Part shown: piece by piece, positions 44,925-57,300 of the stretch
How the letters are laid out: every line of letters begins with the position of its first letter
How positions within the stretch are numbered: the first letter of the stretch is position 1
Assembly: GCA_036852015.1 (NCBI GenBank)
Contig: JAANDG010000094.1
Coordinates: 1-64,000 of the forward strand
Direction: 5' to 3'
Length of the DNA: 64,000 nucleotides
Origin: Pelodera strongyloides
Taxonomy: Eukaryota > Nematoda > Chromadorea > Rhabditida > Rhabditidae
The notes under the pieces: generated by a model
Databases searched by the model: none
Seen by the model: only the letters and a program-made list of their open reading frames with translations
What the model was told of the DNA's origin: nothing
Program-made: the position numbers and the translations under genes

Positions 44925-45066
44925 CGTTATAACGACCGGTTTTTTTTTCTTGAAATGTATGCTGGACAACTATATTCCATGAACAAAAATTGTCTAAAAA
45001 ATCGAGAAGAATCGCACAACTATCTGCATAAATTGCATGAGAATATTCCATCCAGCTTACTTTTTA
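44925..45066. mobile_element. MITE family B, diverged
   Basis: ACGTTATAACGACCGG at the left and ACTTTTTAAATGCCGG at the right; the core keeps AAAAAATCGAGAA. Confidence 0.4.
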
Positions 45067-45099
45067 AATGCCGGACCTAATGTGTCCCTACTCTGGTCG

Positions 45100-45273
45100 T
45101 CAGGCGCGTAGCGCGCAAATGCGTAGCCGCGTCCGTGGGAAAAGATTGCCAATTTGCATTGAAAATTCGAGACACCGAAAACCCTCTTTTCTGCGTCTCC
45201 GCCTTTCCCATGTAAAAAAGCCATCTCTTTTTTGCAGACGCGGTTACGCATTTGCGCGCTGCGCGCTTGAGAA
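45100..45273. mobile_element. GC-ended hairpin MITE, copy 2
   Basis: Same ends with TCAGGCGCGTAGCGCGC; core in the reverse direction to copy 1. Confidence 0.7.
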
Positions 45274-46140
45274 CGTAGTACATGACACGTAAGTTTGGAC
45301 AAAAGCTCACTTTTCCATTATTTTTGCCGTATTCCGTTCGGAGTTGAATCGTATAGTTTCGGGTTTCGGCTATAAATCTAAGAAACATTTCTGCGGAATC
45401 ATTTGGGAGCTTGAACCAGGAAGCGATTTCAGATTCTTTCTTCTTTTTTTGGAGACAATGGAGGAACTCTCTTTCTCTCTTTCAATTCATCTTCCCTCTC
45501 TCTCTCTCTCTCTCTCTTCCTCTCTCCTTCTTTTCTCTCTCTTCTCTCTCTCTTCTCCACTCTCTCTCTTACTCTCTTTATTGGTCGTTATTTGTTTGTT
45601 GGTAAAAGTTTACAAGTAAGACCACAAAAGTTCCGCGTTTAGTTGTAGTATATTGCAAAAGTTCACGTAGTTGTCGAGCGGCAACTTCGCGGCGTGCTAG
45701 CTGCATGCGGTAATATTACGACGGGCAACCTGCACGCCAGAACCCAACGACTTACCATTTTCCCACGCAAAATGCGCGCCGTACCGTTGTGTTGTGTGTG
45801 TACGTGCGGGGCGTTAGGGACGCGGTGTAACGTCATTTCGTAGCGAACCAACAGGGTTCCTCCAAAATTCAATAATGTGTGCCATCCTTTCGCCGTGTAT
45901 TGTAAGGAGAACCAGTAGTTTTCACGCAGAAAAACGCCGTAATAATTTTAGGCGCACCTGAAAATGAAAGGATATTTATGCAGGTTTTTTGGTTCCTTTA
46001 GTATACATTGTTAATATACTAATCTCATGACACAAACAACCTTCATAAAAATAACTACTGAAACACCACGGTTCGGTCAGATGTGTACAAATTACAATTA
46101 GTGATAAATTTTGTGTATATGCCACAATCATGATATGTAT
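45274..46140. other. Intergenic, CT microsatellite and GCGTGC repeats
   Basis: CT tract 45470-45570; 45665-45860 has dispersed CGTGCGGG and GGCGTGC motifs like those at 6816-7060. Confidence 0.5.
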
Positions 46141-46395
46141 GCCACTACGTTCCTGGGTGCGCAGCGCCCCTTCTGCCAGCCGCGCAAATTGGAGTGCACG
46201 CGTAGCCAGGCGCGCAGTTTCCAGTGCGGGCGTAGTCAACCGCGTACCACGCAGAGGGGGGCGCACCCAGCCGCGTAGTATGCAAACTACGCGGCTGGGT
46301 GCGCGGTGCCTCGGGGAGCTCAACCGCGCAGCGCACCCACAACCAACCGCGCAGGGGGCCCCGGCCAGCCGCGTAGGGGGGCCAAAAGAAGGGGC
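46141..46395. repeat. GC-rich island with internal palindrome
   Basis: Strongly GC-rich against AT-rich surroundings. 46261-46304 is a perfect hairpin: GCGCACCCAGCCGCGTAGT, six bases, and its complement. CCGCGTA/CGCGTAG motifs recur about ten times. Confidence 0.7.
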
Positions 46396-48445
46396 GTTCG
46401 CGGTTGAAGACCAGAGCATATTATCGTCATTCGAAATCTCCCAAAATTTGCATATAATACAAGGAAAATTGTCCTTTTCGCGATGTAACTGATCGTAAAG
46501 TAATTATCGCGTTGCTCCGGATTCTATCTTGTTTCCCCTCCGCCAGTGACGTAATCACATTTGTAATCAAGGAAAACTTTGTGAAACTTTTTCCAAAAAC
46601 TTCCAAAAAGTCTAAATTTCTCTATCCTTCTATTCAGACTATAAAACGCATCATTGCGTGCCACAGCCTGGTTTTTTTGGGAAAAAAAAACGCCAAAAAA
46701 AGGGAAAATCCGCCAATTTTACGCAATTTGCAACGGCTTCTGGGCGTTGGTGTAAGGCGCCGTACCAGGGACAGAGACTTCTTTTTTTTTGGCTGAAGAA
46801 AAGATGTGAAATCAAATTGCATAATTTTTTTGCATGGGAATTTGCGCCTCGCTTCATTGCTTTGGTCTCTTTAGACTAGTATAAATGTTGCAGCAATCAA
46901 GGACACCAGATTTTCGGCCGCTGCTCCAACAACTTTTGTTCGCGCCCATATGGCACCCTCTTGGCGCACCACCGACTCTACAATTTTCAGTCGTTAGCCT
47001 TTTTACACACGGAACTGAGAGAGATACAGGTGTTTTGTGTGCGCGGCTCACCCATGGCGCACCAGCTTCCAATATAGGTAAAGAAATACATTCAAAAAAT
47101 GCAAGTTTCCACTATAATTAATTTCACATAACACAGCGTTTTTAGATATTTTCCCTTTATTGTTAGTATCTTCTGTTGTTTTTTTAGTAAAAAATCTTTT
47201 TTTTTTTGCAAACATTATCTCAATCATGTGCGTTTTGCGTTTTTTGTTCGTCCTTGAACCTTTCCCACTCATATTAGGCGCATTTTGCCTTTTTTTAATA
47301 TATTACTTCACCTGAGCGTTCGCCCAAAAAAAAGGGTAAAAAGGAAGGATAGACCCTTAGTTTTTTTGCTGCTGCTTTGTAAGGTACTAACTGAAATGAC
47401 CGTACTATTACTGTATATGTCTGTATTTTGCTTTTACAGTATTTTCTTTAATTTACTGTAATAGAGATTGATAGAACCGCTTCATCATGTTGTATCATCT
47501 ATAAGATGGGATACTGTATACTAATTTCTAATGATTTTCATGTGGCTTCATCTTATTTTACCTTGTTGTCTCAATCGATTAACATGTATGTTTTCTTAGA
47601 AAGATAAATACAATTGTGTATTACAAAATCTAAGATCCTCGACCTGCGCCTAAACCTAATTGTAAGCCTGATTTCTCAGCCCAATTGTAAGCCTAAGCCT
47701 AAGCCTAAGGCTACGAAAAAACCCTAGAAACCTCAAATTACAAGGAAAAAACGCCATTGAAATCCGACACGTTTCTTAGGTCAATTCTAGTACAATATTC
47801 TATTTCACATTTGGATTTTTTGCTGAAAATTGAGCTGGATTGCTAATTCAAAAAATGGGCGCAAACAAGATGCTGACCACGGCTATAGTGGTCATTTTTG
47901 GCCTAGTAGCCTGGCTTGGTCCAGCTATAGCCTACTCTACTATATACCCTGCCCTAGAATTCCTACGGTACCCTTGTACCAAACCTTAGTATTCTTAGGG
48001 CACCAAGCCTTAAATTTTAACATACTTAGTATACCTTATCGTCCCCCCGGCCTCGGTATTATTTTAAAATCCTTGATATTATTACTGCAGTGTACCTGTA
48101 ATGAACACATTAAGTACAGCGGTCTATATTTAGTAGTAATATAGTACAAGTGACTTCAAATATAAAAATTCTGCTCGCGTACATATAGCGCGCGTATGGC
48201 GCTCTACCTGCTCGCCACATTGCCTTTGTATAACACCTACAATATTCTCCAATGGTTCACAGGAAATCTGATCATTCGAATATTCGGCTATACAAGCGGT
48301 CGTTCCTATTTTCGGCTTCTCTTTGCTGAATCTAGGCTTAATTGTCTAATTATGTAATTGAATTATTCACACGAAATGGCCGAGGGCGGCAATTGAGCAG
48401 TGTCTATAATAGTATAGCAGCTGAAGAATTGGAATTGCGTGACTT
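46396..48445. other. Intergenic, nothing coding recognised
   Basis: Poly-A/poly-T-rich blocks at 46670-46830 and 47150-47350 produce short frames without support. One TTAGGC array inside. Confidence 0.5.
47688..47712 (-). repeat. Short TTAGGC array
   Basis: Four CCTAAG units with one variant. Confidence 0.7.
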
Positions 48446-48492
48446 TGCTTAGGCTTAGGCTTAGGCTTAGGCTTAGGCTGAGGCTTAGGCCT
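48446..48492 (+). repeat. Interstitial TTAGGC array
   Basis: Seven units, one CTGAGG variant. Confidence 0.85.
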
Positions 48493-48614
48493 ATGATCAG
48501 TGGTTTCTAATTATGTGGCCTAATCCAGTAATCCAGATTTTATTCTTAGGGTGTGTAAGTGTAGTTTGTAGTTTGCAGTAACTTGATACTGTAGTATATA
48601 GTTATGTAAGCCTA

Positions 48615-49043
48615 TTAAAGGATCGCAGTCACTGCAAAAACATCGTTTTTCTTCGAGTTTACTTGTATTTAGTAAAGAATAGAGACAAATACTTTACCAA
48701 AACCGAATAATTTGAATTCCAACTCAGGGAGTGAACAAGTAGAAATGTAGTTCTACTAAACACCACAGGATCACGAAACGTGTTCATACAGCTGCTTCCG
48801 TATGCAAATTATTTCGGAAAATATCTGCATATTATATTTTTACATATAGGGCAAGGTCTGCAGGCATATCACTACACGTTTCATAATCCCGCGGTAGTTT
48901 AGTAGAAGTGCTTTTCTATTTGTTCACTCCCTGAGTTGAAATTCAAATTATAAGGTTTTGGTAAAGTATTTTTCTTTATTCTTTACTAAATTCAAGTAAT
49001 CTCGAAGCAAAATTATGATTTTGTAGTGACTGCGATCCTTTAA
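48615..49043. mobile_element. Foldback element, AGGATCGCAGTCACTAC family, copy 1
   Basis: 429 bases with TTAA ends; arms share CAACTCAGGGAGTGAACAAG; centre keeps ATTATTTCGGAAAATATC. Confidence 0.85.
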
Positions 49044-49960
49044 CTGTATTTTTTTCACTAGAATCCAACAACAACTAGGGTGTCAGTCATTTACCAGACA
49101 TTATATCTGTGAAACAAGTTTCGGTAGCCGCCATTATCTAAATAGCCTCATTGTTGTTCTCAAATGTTTCAAATTTGTGGCGTAAGCGTAGGCAACCCTG
49201 ATGTAATAATGGAACGTGAATTTTCTTCTCTAGTAGAATGTTTCCGAAGTTTACTTGAGTTTGAATTGGACATCTTTTTTTGAATTAAACATCTATAAAT
49301 TGGCTTGCAATTTTGCGCGTCGCTGTGACGCCGCTTGCACGCCCTCCTTCACAATGTGTAGATCATTTGGTCTCTCTCCTTCATTTTGATCTACGAGCTT
49401 TGAAACGCAAAACACTTCTTTCTTTGGTTGCATGTTCCGAAGTGTTCACTTGATTCTAAGTGAACACAGAGCTACTAGGCGTTCCAAAATGACATTTTGT
49501 ACTAGTTTCCTTTTTTTTCTTTTTTCTTTTTCAATTTTATGCTTGCCCTCTCGGAAACCGCAACTGCAGGAAAAAGAGACATTAAAGCTAAATTGAAAAG
49601 TTTTCGTAGAAAGTTTTGCAAAAAATGTTTATGTGATGACAACAATTGAGCACATTTTCCTCCGCAACAGAACTGTTACACCCAAATTACTCTAATTATA
49701 AAGCTTGTTATGTTCGGGGGGTAGGGGTCGAACCGTCGACGAGCCGCAGTACGTGCGCCGAACCTGACAGCGAGACAGCTGCTCAGTAACCGCTGCGCTA
49801 CCAGTATGTTATTCCGATAATTCCTAGTGTTAAATGCGTGCACATTAAAAATTTAATTAACTGAATACATTTTACAAATATTTGTCACACCAATTCCACT
49901 ATTGACTGTTTAATTGATACAGTACTTCCATATTCTTTAAATTTATGTTTACTTCGTCCT
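49044..49960. other. Spacer between foldback elements
   Basis: Holds the tRNA-like element at 49712 and a T-rich run at 49505; otherwise nothing seen. Confidence 0.5.
49712..49806 (-). repeat. tRNA-like element with long variable region
   Basis: A box TGGTAGCGCAGCGG and B box GGTTCGACCCC about 70 bases apart. Lies between two foldback elements; no poly-A or paired acceptor seen. Confidence 0.45.
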
Positions 49961-50373
49961 TTAAAGGATCGCAGTCACTACAAATTCGTATTTTTGATTC
50001 GCTTTTCATTAAATATTCAAATATGTGAAGAAAGTTACGATTCCAGCACCAAAGTAGAGAGAAATCCCTGTGTATGAGTTTTACTAATATACCGTAGTTT
50101 ATAATTGCCCGTAAAAAGTTTCATAATAAATACCCTGCAGTGATAAACCACGCGCCAGGTGTAACACTGCAGGCTGTTCACTCTCCAAGTACCCCTGGCA
50201 ATTGCATATATGCACCGGCGATGGTCATTTACCAAAACCCATTTTCATTGATTTCTCTCCCTGAGTTCGCTTTTATGTGGCTTTTTACTGGCTGCATATT
50301 GTTTTATAAATCTTCTTGCATCTAATAAAAATCGAATAAAAAAGTTGAATTTGAAGTGACTGCCTTCCTTTAA
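49961..50373. mobile_element. Foldback element, AGGATCGCAGTCACTAC family, copy 2 (diverged)
   Basis: Ends TTAAAGGATCGCAGTCACTA and TGACTGCCTTCCTTTAA. Shares its right TTAA with copy 3. Confidence 0.8.
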
Positions 50374-50809
50374 AGGATCGCAGTCACTACAAAATCGTCG
50401 TTTTTCTTCGAGTTTACTTGTATTTAGTAAAGAATAGAGACAAATACTTTACCAAAACCGAATAATTTGAATTCCAACTCAGGGAGTGAACAAGTAGAAA
50501 AGTAGTTCTAATTAACTACCGCAGGATCACGAAACGTGTTCTTACAGCTGCTTCCCGATCGGGAGTATGCAAATTATTTCGGCAAATATCTGCATATTAT
50601 ATCTTTACATATACTGCAAGGGTCTGCAGGCATATCACTACACGTTTCATAATCCCGCGGTAGCTAAGTAGAACTACTTTTCTACTTGTTCACTCCCTGA
50701 GTTGGAATTCAAATTATTCGGTTTTGGTAAAGTATTTGTCTCTATTCTTTACTAAATACAAGTAAACTCGAAGAAAACCGACGATTTTGTAGTGACTGCG
50801 ATCCTTTAA
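50370..50809. mobile_element. Foldback element, AGGATCGCAGTCACTAC family, copy 3
   Basis: 440 bases, very similar to copy 1 (shared GATCACGAAACGTGTTC). Confidence 0.85.
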
Positions 50810-52162
50810 ACTCTAAAAATCATTATGCCCATAACAATATTACATTTCCCACTAAACTGTCAACTTTGCCCGGGTCCCAACAACTCTAAAACTGGGAAAA
50901 AATTCCTCCAAAAAGAGGAGAATGAAGAATTGCCCAGCCGGGATTTAGCCGGGGCGACACGGGCAAAAACTACAAAAAAAATATGTGCCATCAGCGGCAG
51001 ACAAGCACAAAGTCTGGCTGTTTTGGGTATTATTGCTATTTTGTTTAGGGTTTACATGGGGAGTTCGCTCCCTGGGTTCCCAGTGGGCTTCCAACACCCC
51101 GGGTGTCATCTGGTAGTTTCTGTATATAGCTTGCACACATTTTTGTTGTTTCTCTGATTGTGGAAGTGAATCCCGAACAAACATCAATTGTTCTCGTTTG
51201 CCTAAACTAATTATAAGTCAGTAAGTGGTTCGCTACATTTACCCTTGACACCATTTTTATTTACCACCATGTTTAGCCGGCCTGTTCCAGCAATGTTGCG
51301 TTTTGTGTGGTGTGTAAAATATTCGCGGGGTCGGCATATATATACGCTTCGTTATGTTTATAGAGAAGCGTATATATAAGGTCGGCTTATATATACGCTT
51401 CGCTTCCAGTATCATCTAACCACCACAGGAAAATGATCTTAACCTGTGTATTATCACTGTCGTACCACCGCAACATATCGAAGTGGTGGAGGCGCGAACG
51501 TCGCGTGAAAAACTCCAAAAAAGGCCCTAAAAGGGAAAACTAAATTCCCTTTTCCGTTCCTAAATTCCATCTTTCGCAGACTTGTCCGTTTTTTGGCTGG
51601 TCTCACGGAAAAAGGCCCAAATCCAATTTGCCTCATAATGCTCTAGGAACGTGGGATGTGGCCCTAGTTTGGTCCTAATTCTGGCAACTGTACGAATTAT
51701 GGGGGTCAAGGACCAAGGTCTTGGTGTGTGTGTGTGCCTGGCCTGCGTGTGTATGCGCGTATGTGTGCGCGTATGTGTGTGTGTGTGTGTGTGTGTGCGC
51801 GTATGTGTGTGTGTGTGTGCGTCTGTGAGTGTGTGTGTGCTTCCTAAAAATTGTGCCGAAACGTTGATGATGATGTACCATGTGCCTGACCACTTAAATC
51901 GTCCCCAAATATGTCACACTGTATAAGTGTGGTAGATGCAATTCAGCCGAAAATCCGGATTTGAACTCCTATTATACTTTGACTGCAAAGTATTGAACTC
52001 ATTCTATTTTCCCTCGCTCACTCCCATGTGTACTACCAACTTTTAGTAAGTCGGAGCATAATTTTGGAAATCTGTTTTTCTTGTATATATGGTTCTTTTT
52101 TACAGTTTCGCACGTATGTTATGTTTTAAATGTACGGTATGTGCAATTATCTTATGCTTGAC
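50810..52162. other. Intergenic upstream of the Ser-rich gene
   Basis: A 20-base inverted/direct set TATATATACGCTTCG near 51335-51410, GT microsatellite 51724-51840, and a mixed-composition stretch 50820-51180. No exon supported. Confidence 0.5.
51724..51840 (+). repeat. GT microsatellite
   Basis: Interrupted (GT)n with GCGCGTATGTGTG variants. Confidence 0.9.
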
Positions 52163-52283
52163 TTATAGGGATCGGATCACCTGAAATAGTGTCTGTTTTT
52201 TTGTTTCTTTATTTTCTATTAAGAATAATAAAAATTTGGATAATAAAAAATATTCACTATTTCAGGTGAACCGATCCCTTTAA
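52163..52283. mobile_element. Short MITE (121 bases) before the Ser-rich gene
   Basis: Inverted ends AGGGATCGGATCACCTGAAA and CTATTTCAGGTGAACCGATC, TTAT and TTAA outside. Confidence 0.75.
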
Positions 52284-52410
52284 ACCGCCTAAAACTCTGT
52301 TTTGCGGATTTCGTTCTGGTGATTGCTTGTTTTAGTACTGTAATATACTTATAACCCCTTCTTTTTATATAAACGGTTAATTTATATATATTTTTTAAAT
52401 TACTAATTAT

Positions 52411-52422
52411 GATTTCAGTATG
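52411..52422 (+). promoter_or_regulatory. Putative spliced-leader acceptor and start of the Ser-rich gene
   Basis: GATTTCAG, one base, ATG. Confidence 0.45.
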
Positions 52423-54320
52423 CGACTAGAGGTAGACGGTGGCGGTGGAGCTCGCACCAGCCGCAGAGACGCTCATATGACGCTGAGTGAGTTTGAATTC
52501 GGAGTTCATTAACATCTATCTGCTCAGGCGCGCAGCGCGCAAATGCGTATCCGCGTGCGCAGGCAAGAAATGAAATTTAGACATGGGAAAGGCGGAAACG
52601 CAGAAAAGGGGGCCGAGTTTTTTTCTCTGTGTCTCGAGTTTTTAATGCAAACCTCTAATGTTTTCCCATGGACGCATTGCCGCTCTCCGCGCCTGAGGAC
52701 CAGAGATTCTTTGGTAAAAAAAAATTTCATCAGTATAATCAGTTTATCAGAATCGTTCGGATCAAAAAAAAATTATTTTATTTCACGCTATTCAAAGGAG
52801 TTCAAATTCAAGGTTTGCTTGTGACATGTTCGGCAGAGGTCCTGAGCAGTAGGCGACGAGTTACAGATGACAAATTGCTCGACGTTTTCGGGCTAGGGCC
52901 AGTGGCCGGTTCCACAAAAATTTAACGCTGCGGTAGGTTACAGGCGTCTCCTGTTTAGCGTGCTCTCTCTGCATTCTCTCGCTGCCTGTCAAAGGCAGAG
53001 AAAGCGGAGAGAGCACACTAAAAAGGAGACGCCTGTAACCTGCCCCAGCGTTAAATTTTTGTGAAAACGCACTCAGGAGGGATCGCCCATGATTCCCTCG
53101 CCGGGTGATGGCCAACCGCAACAATGGTTTATGCGCTAGAATTGCGCAAACATGAGGAAACCGACGTCGCTTATCTGAACGAGCCCTATTTCAGGCTACC
53201 GCCGTGCCCGGAACCGCAGTCTCTGTTCCGCCATATGCACGCCGCCACCGTACCCGGGATTTTCTGCGTGGATGGGAAATTTGTCGCAACTAAAGTAATT
53301 TTTATTAGAATTCCCGTTTGTCTCTACCTCTCTCTCTCTATGTCTCTCTCTTTTTTCCATATCTCTCTTTCTCTCCCTTTCTATGTTTCTCTCTTCCTCT
53401 CTCGAAAACTATCTCTCTCTCTCTCGGTGTCTCTTTACCTATGCTCTCTGGGAAGGGAGTCGGAGCTCATGGCTACCGTAACCCAAAAGCCAAGTAAACC
53501 CCTAAAATTCTTATTTAGGCTTGAGGACATTGATGCTGCTGAAACAGAATTTGTCAAGGGACCACCACCTGAGGTTTTGAGGTATGAATGTACTTTCTTC
53601 ATTAATGAAGTATCTAATTTTCCCTGATTTTTCTTTACATGCAGACACATTTTAAAGATGTGGGCAAAATTTACGCGGTAGCGCACAAAGTGACCGATGA
53701 ATATTTGAAAACAAAACGGACATCTTTTTTGCACAGCATGACACCGGATTATACGTATAATGCACTGTTAGTGCACTTTGCATGCATGCAAACTCATGAT
53801 GCATTATTTTCATACACCTGATATTATATCCTTCCAGGTCGATCAGTTCTTCGTATTCGCCAGTTTCACTACTTTCCGTTTCACTTTACGATAGTCCGAG
53901 GGTGGAAAATGGTACGATTCTTGGGGACGATGAAGACTTTGGACAGGTTAGTTCAAATAATTGCTTTTATAGGTTTATCGTAACTAAGCGATGACGTTAT
54001 CCCAAGAACCTTAGCATCAGGATCAGGGCACCAGTCCACGCCACAGTCTTACCATCGGCGGTAAGGTAGGCCTCTCGCAATGTGCGTCAGCGTATGTTTT
54101 TCATGATACACCTGCAGAATTCCATGAAAATGTAGAAATATAAAGTGCTAAATGAAACGAGACCGCCGATTCACAAACATTGGTAATGGCCGGTAGTTTC
54201 AGCTCGTTTCGGGTAAGAAGTGCAATCCGTCCGCGTCTTCCGGATACGGATCGGCCAGTTCGGAAAGCGATCCGGAAATACATGGAGACTCGGTGAGAAC
54301 AACTAACATCAACCAAGAGC

Positions 54321-54351
<31 letters not shown>

Positions 54352-57300
54352 TAGAGAGAGAGAAAAGAAAATAAATACATGGAGAGAAAGAGAGTTTGCT
54401 AACCTGACATTTTTTTGCTGGAAAACTGGAAAAGTTCAATTATCTATTGGTATCGATCGATAATTAATCGATAGTTCAGCCGATCAGCACAATCAGTGAC
54501 ACGGAAAGTGGGCAAGAATTTCCTGGACGCTACAGGAGCAACAGATATAGAACGCTCGCCGACAGAGAGGTGGGATAAATAAAAATATAAAAGGGAGAGA
54601 GAACTTATTATGAAAGGTGAAAGGGAAATATAGATAATCAATAAATGGAGTAATCAATATATCAAGCGGTTAGATTGTTAGATATTCATTCGATGGAGAA
54701 TTATAGAAAAGAATGAAATCCTTGTAAATAATATAAAATATTCTATTGAAAAAAAAACTACTTTTGAGTTGGCAGGGCATGGAAAATGAACAAACATACA
54801 TCCTATCCGTGTATTGTTCTAATTCAAAAAAAAGAAGGTGGCGCAGGCATAAAGCAGTTGAGCCGTTGCGCACATAACATACAAACATACCCAACACAAA
54901 TAGTTTGACAGAAGTTCTCGTATTGTAAAACTAACTCTTTTCTTCACACGAAAACGAATTAATTGCTGAAACCACAGAAAAACCTCGTTGGCCCATCTCC
55001 AAATTGCTTTTGCCGAAAAAACCATTTGGTGACTGGTTCGTGACTGATTCATGACCATTTGGTGACCATCTGATGACGGTTTTCGATGAAACTTGGTCAC
55101 GGGTTGGTCACGAATTGGTCACCAAATGGCCAGGCCCACGAAAAAACCAGTGAACCGTCACCAAATGGGTTCATAAATTTCCTATGTTGTAGATAGTTTA
55201 AATAAATACATCGAAGAATTCACAGTAAATTCTATATCTGCTTAGATCAGTAGCTTAATATTTGGACTTAGTACTAAGTTTTACGTAAGTAAGACTGTTT
55301 GATTAATATCTTCTTATTATATAAAAGAGTAACTGTAGCCTAATTTGCATACCGATGTGCGTTACGAAATGCAAATTTTCGACAAATGGTATAAAAAGAG
55401 TGTCGCAGCTCAATATAGAAGTATGCATATGCAATTGTTGCCTATTATGTGAATTTCTTACGATACGTTTGAAACTTTGTACATAAGTATGCCCATGCTA
55501 AACCAATCATATTTCCATGTAAGTCGCTTCAGGCGGCGATAGCCGACTGGTATAATATAATATGCATAATTATTCATTTATACTTATTTATAATATATAT
55601 TATACTTATTTATAATATAATATTCATTGACCCTTACATGCAACACAAATACTATAGATTATTTTTTACTGAGAAAGCGTGAAATTATTATATTCCTAAA
55701 TTCAGGCAGATAAGATGCGACGTAGAAGCGTGCCGGCCTCCCTTCGAAATGCCTACTCAGGTAAGGATTCTTCAACGTAACGTACCCTTAAGCAAACATA
55801 CTGACAAATAAATAAACAAACAAACGTCTATGTATATAACATATTTTAGAAGACGTACTCCGAGTTTTGGAGCTAGATGGGCACATACGGTTCCAAACAG
55901 ACGTGGTAAGACTTATTTTTTTGTTATTATATATTTTAAAGCGGTATTACAGCCGGTTTCTGAAACTTATGAGCGGCAACTGCATACCAGTATGTTGTTT
56001 ACAAATCAATTTAATTAGTCTAAAAAATCGCGGAGTTATTTACATATACTACATGGAAATACAACATCCAATATACGTTTCAAAAACATTCTGTTATACT
56101 GCTTTAAAATTTCAACATTGTTCTGTCAATCATAAAACCGATTTTCTTTATCATTATCAGTGTTTCTTTTCGCTTATTTAGATGATAAAAAAAGCTAGTC
56201 AAAACATTTCCGTTTACACTTAACTATGACATTAACCCTTATAAATTACCACATTTCTTATCTAGTATACCATTAAATTAGTTTGACTGCGTAACGCGGT
56301 GTGTTTAATCTTACAGTTAGCTACGTAAACTATAAGATGACCTACGTCAGAGCCAGGCTGATAAGTTAACTAATAGCAAATGTTTTCAATATTCCTTCCT
56401 GCCTCACTTAGTACGGTAACTACAGCTAATTTATGTGTGGGTGTATCTAGCTTCTAAGAATGTCAATGTTATGCGGTTATAAGATCATGTAGTAGCTGAT
56501 TTGTATCTCTATCTTTCACTCATTCTCTCTCGTTCTCTATCCCTCTCTCCCTTTCTCTCTCTCTCCATCTCTCCTCTCTTCCTCTCTCTCTATATTTCTC
56601 TCTCTCTCTCTCTCTCGTAATTCAAAAGAAGTAAGGGTTGAAGCTATTTAAAAAACCATAAGTTCATTCTGTGTATATTTGTGTGGATGGTTTCTATTTG
56701 CGTAAAGCATTAGTAGTTTGAAAATGGGGAGGAATGTATCGAGAAAAATGTTACTCATATTCTAGCTGACTAAACATAAACTTAAATTTAAGACTTTTAC
56801 AAATGAGTTTAGGCTGCGGTTCTTATTTCATATGCGCAGATGTAATACTCAATTAATGCTGTAATCCGACATTGTTAAAGTGAAATACCGCCCGGGTTTC
56901 GAAACGCAACTCAAGTGCTTGCACTCCTATGAATTTATGCAAAATGGGGTCTAATTGGGGTCTAGTTTTTATTCTAATTTATGTTTATTTGCATAAGTTG
57001 CATAAGAATGCTGATGTACTCGATGCGTTTCAAAAAACCGGCAGGTATTTCGCTTTAGTATGAAATATGAATATCGTAATCATAATTGCAAGTACATGAA
57101 CTAGAGAAAGAAGTAAAGAAGTTGATTTCCTTCAAATAAAAAGTCTGCTAATTTTGAGCTTTGTGGAATATATAGGATTCACACTTCTATGCAGTTTCGG
57201 CATATATAATGGTGTATCGCTTTGAAATTTATAAAGAACCAACCGAATGAATTCGTAGGAAAAATATTCTGTAGGTTAACACGACACTGAATCAAAACGC

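Noticed and set aside
46130..46492. 120-codon and 147-codon frames in the GC-rich island
   Set aside because: Low stop frequency is expected from the base composition; no domain, splice or start context supports them.
49712..49806. Long-variable-arm tRNA (Ser/Leu type)
   Set aside because: No paired acceptor stem or credible anticodon arm; listed only as tRNA-like.
51651..51926. Cys/Val-rich and His/Thr-rich frames
   Set aside because: Both strands of a GT microsatellite.
52420..55905. Axin/PRY-1-like protein
   Set aside because: Ser-rich middle region is suggestive, but no RGS or DIX domain can be read in the exons seen.
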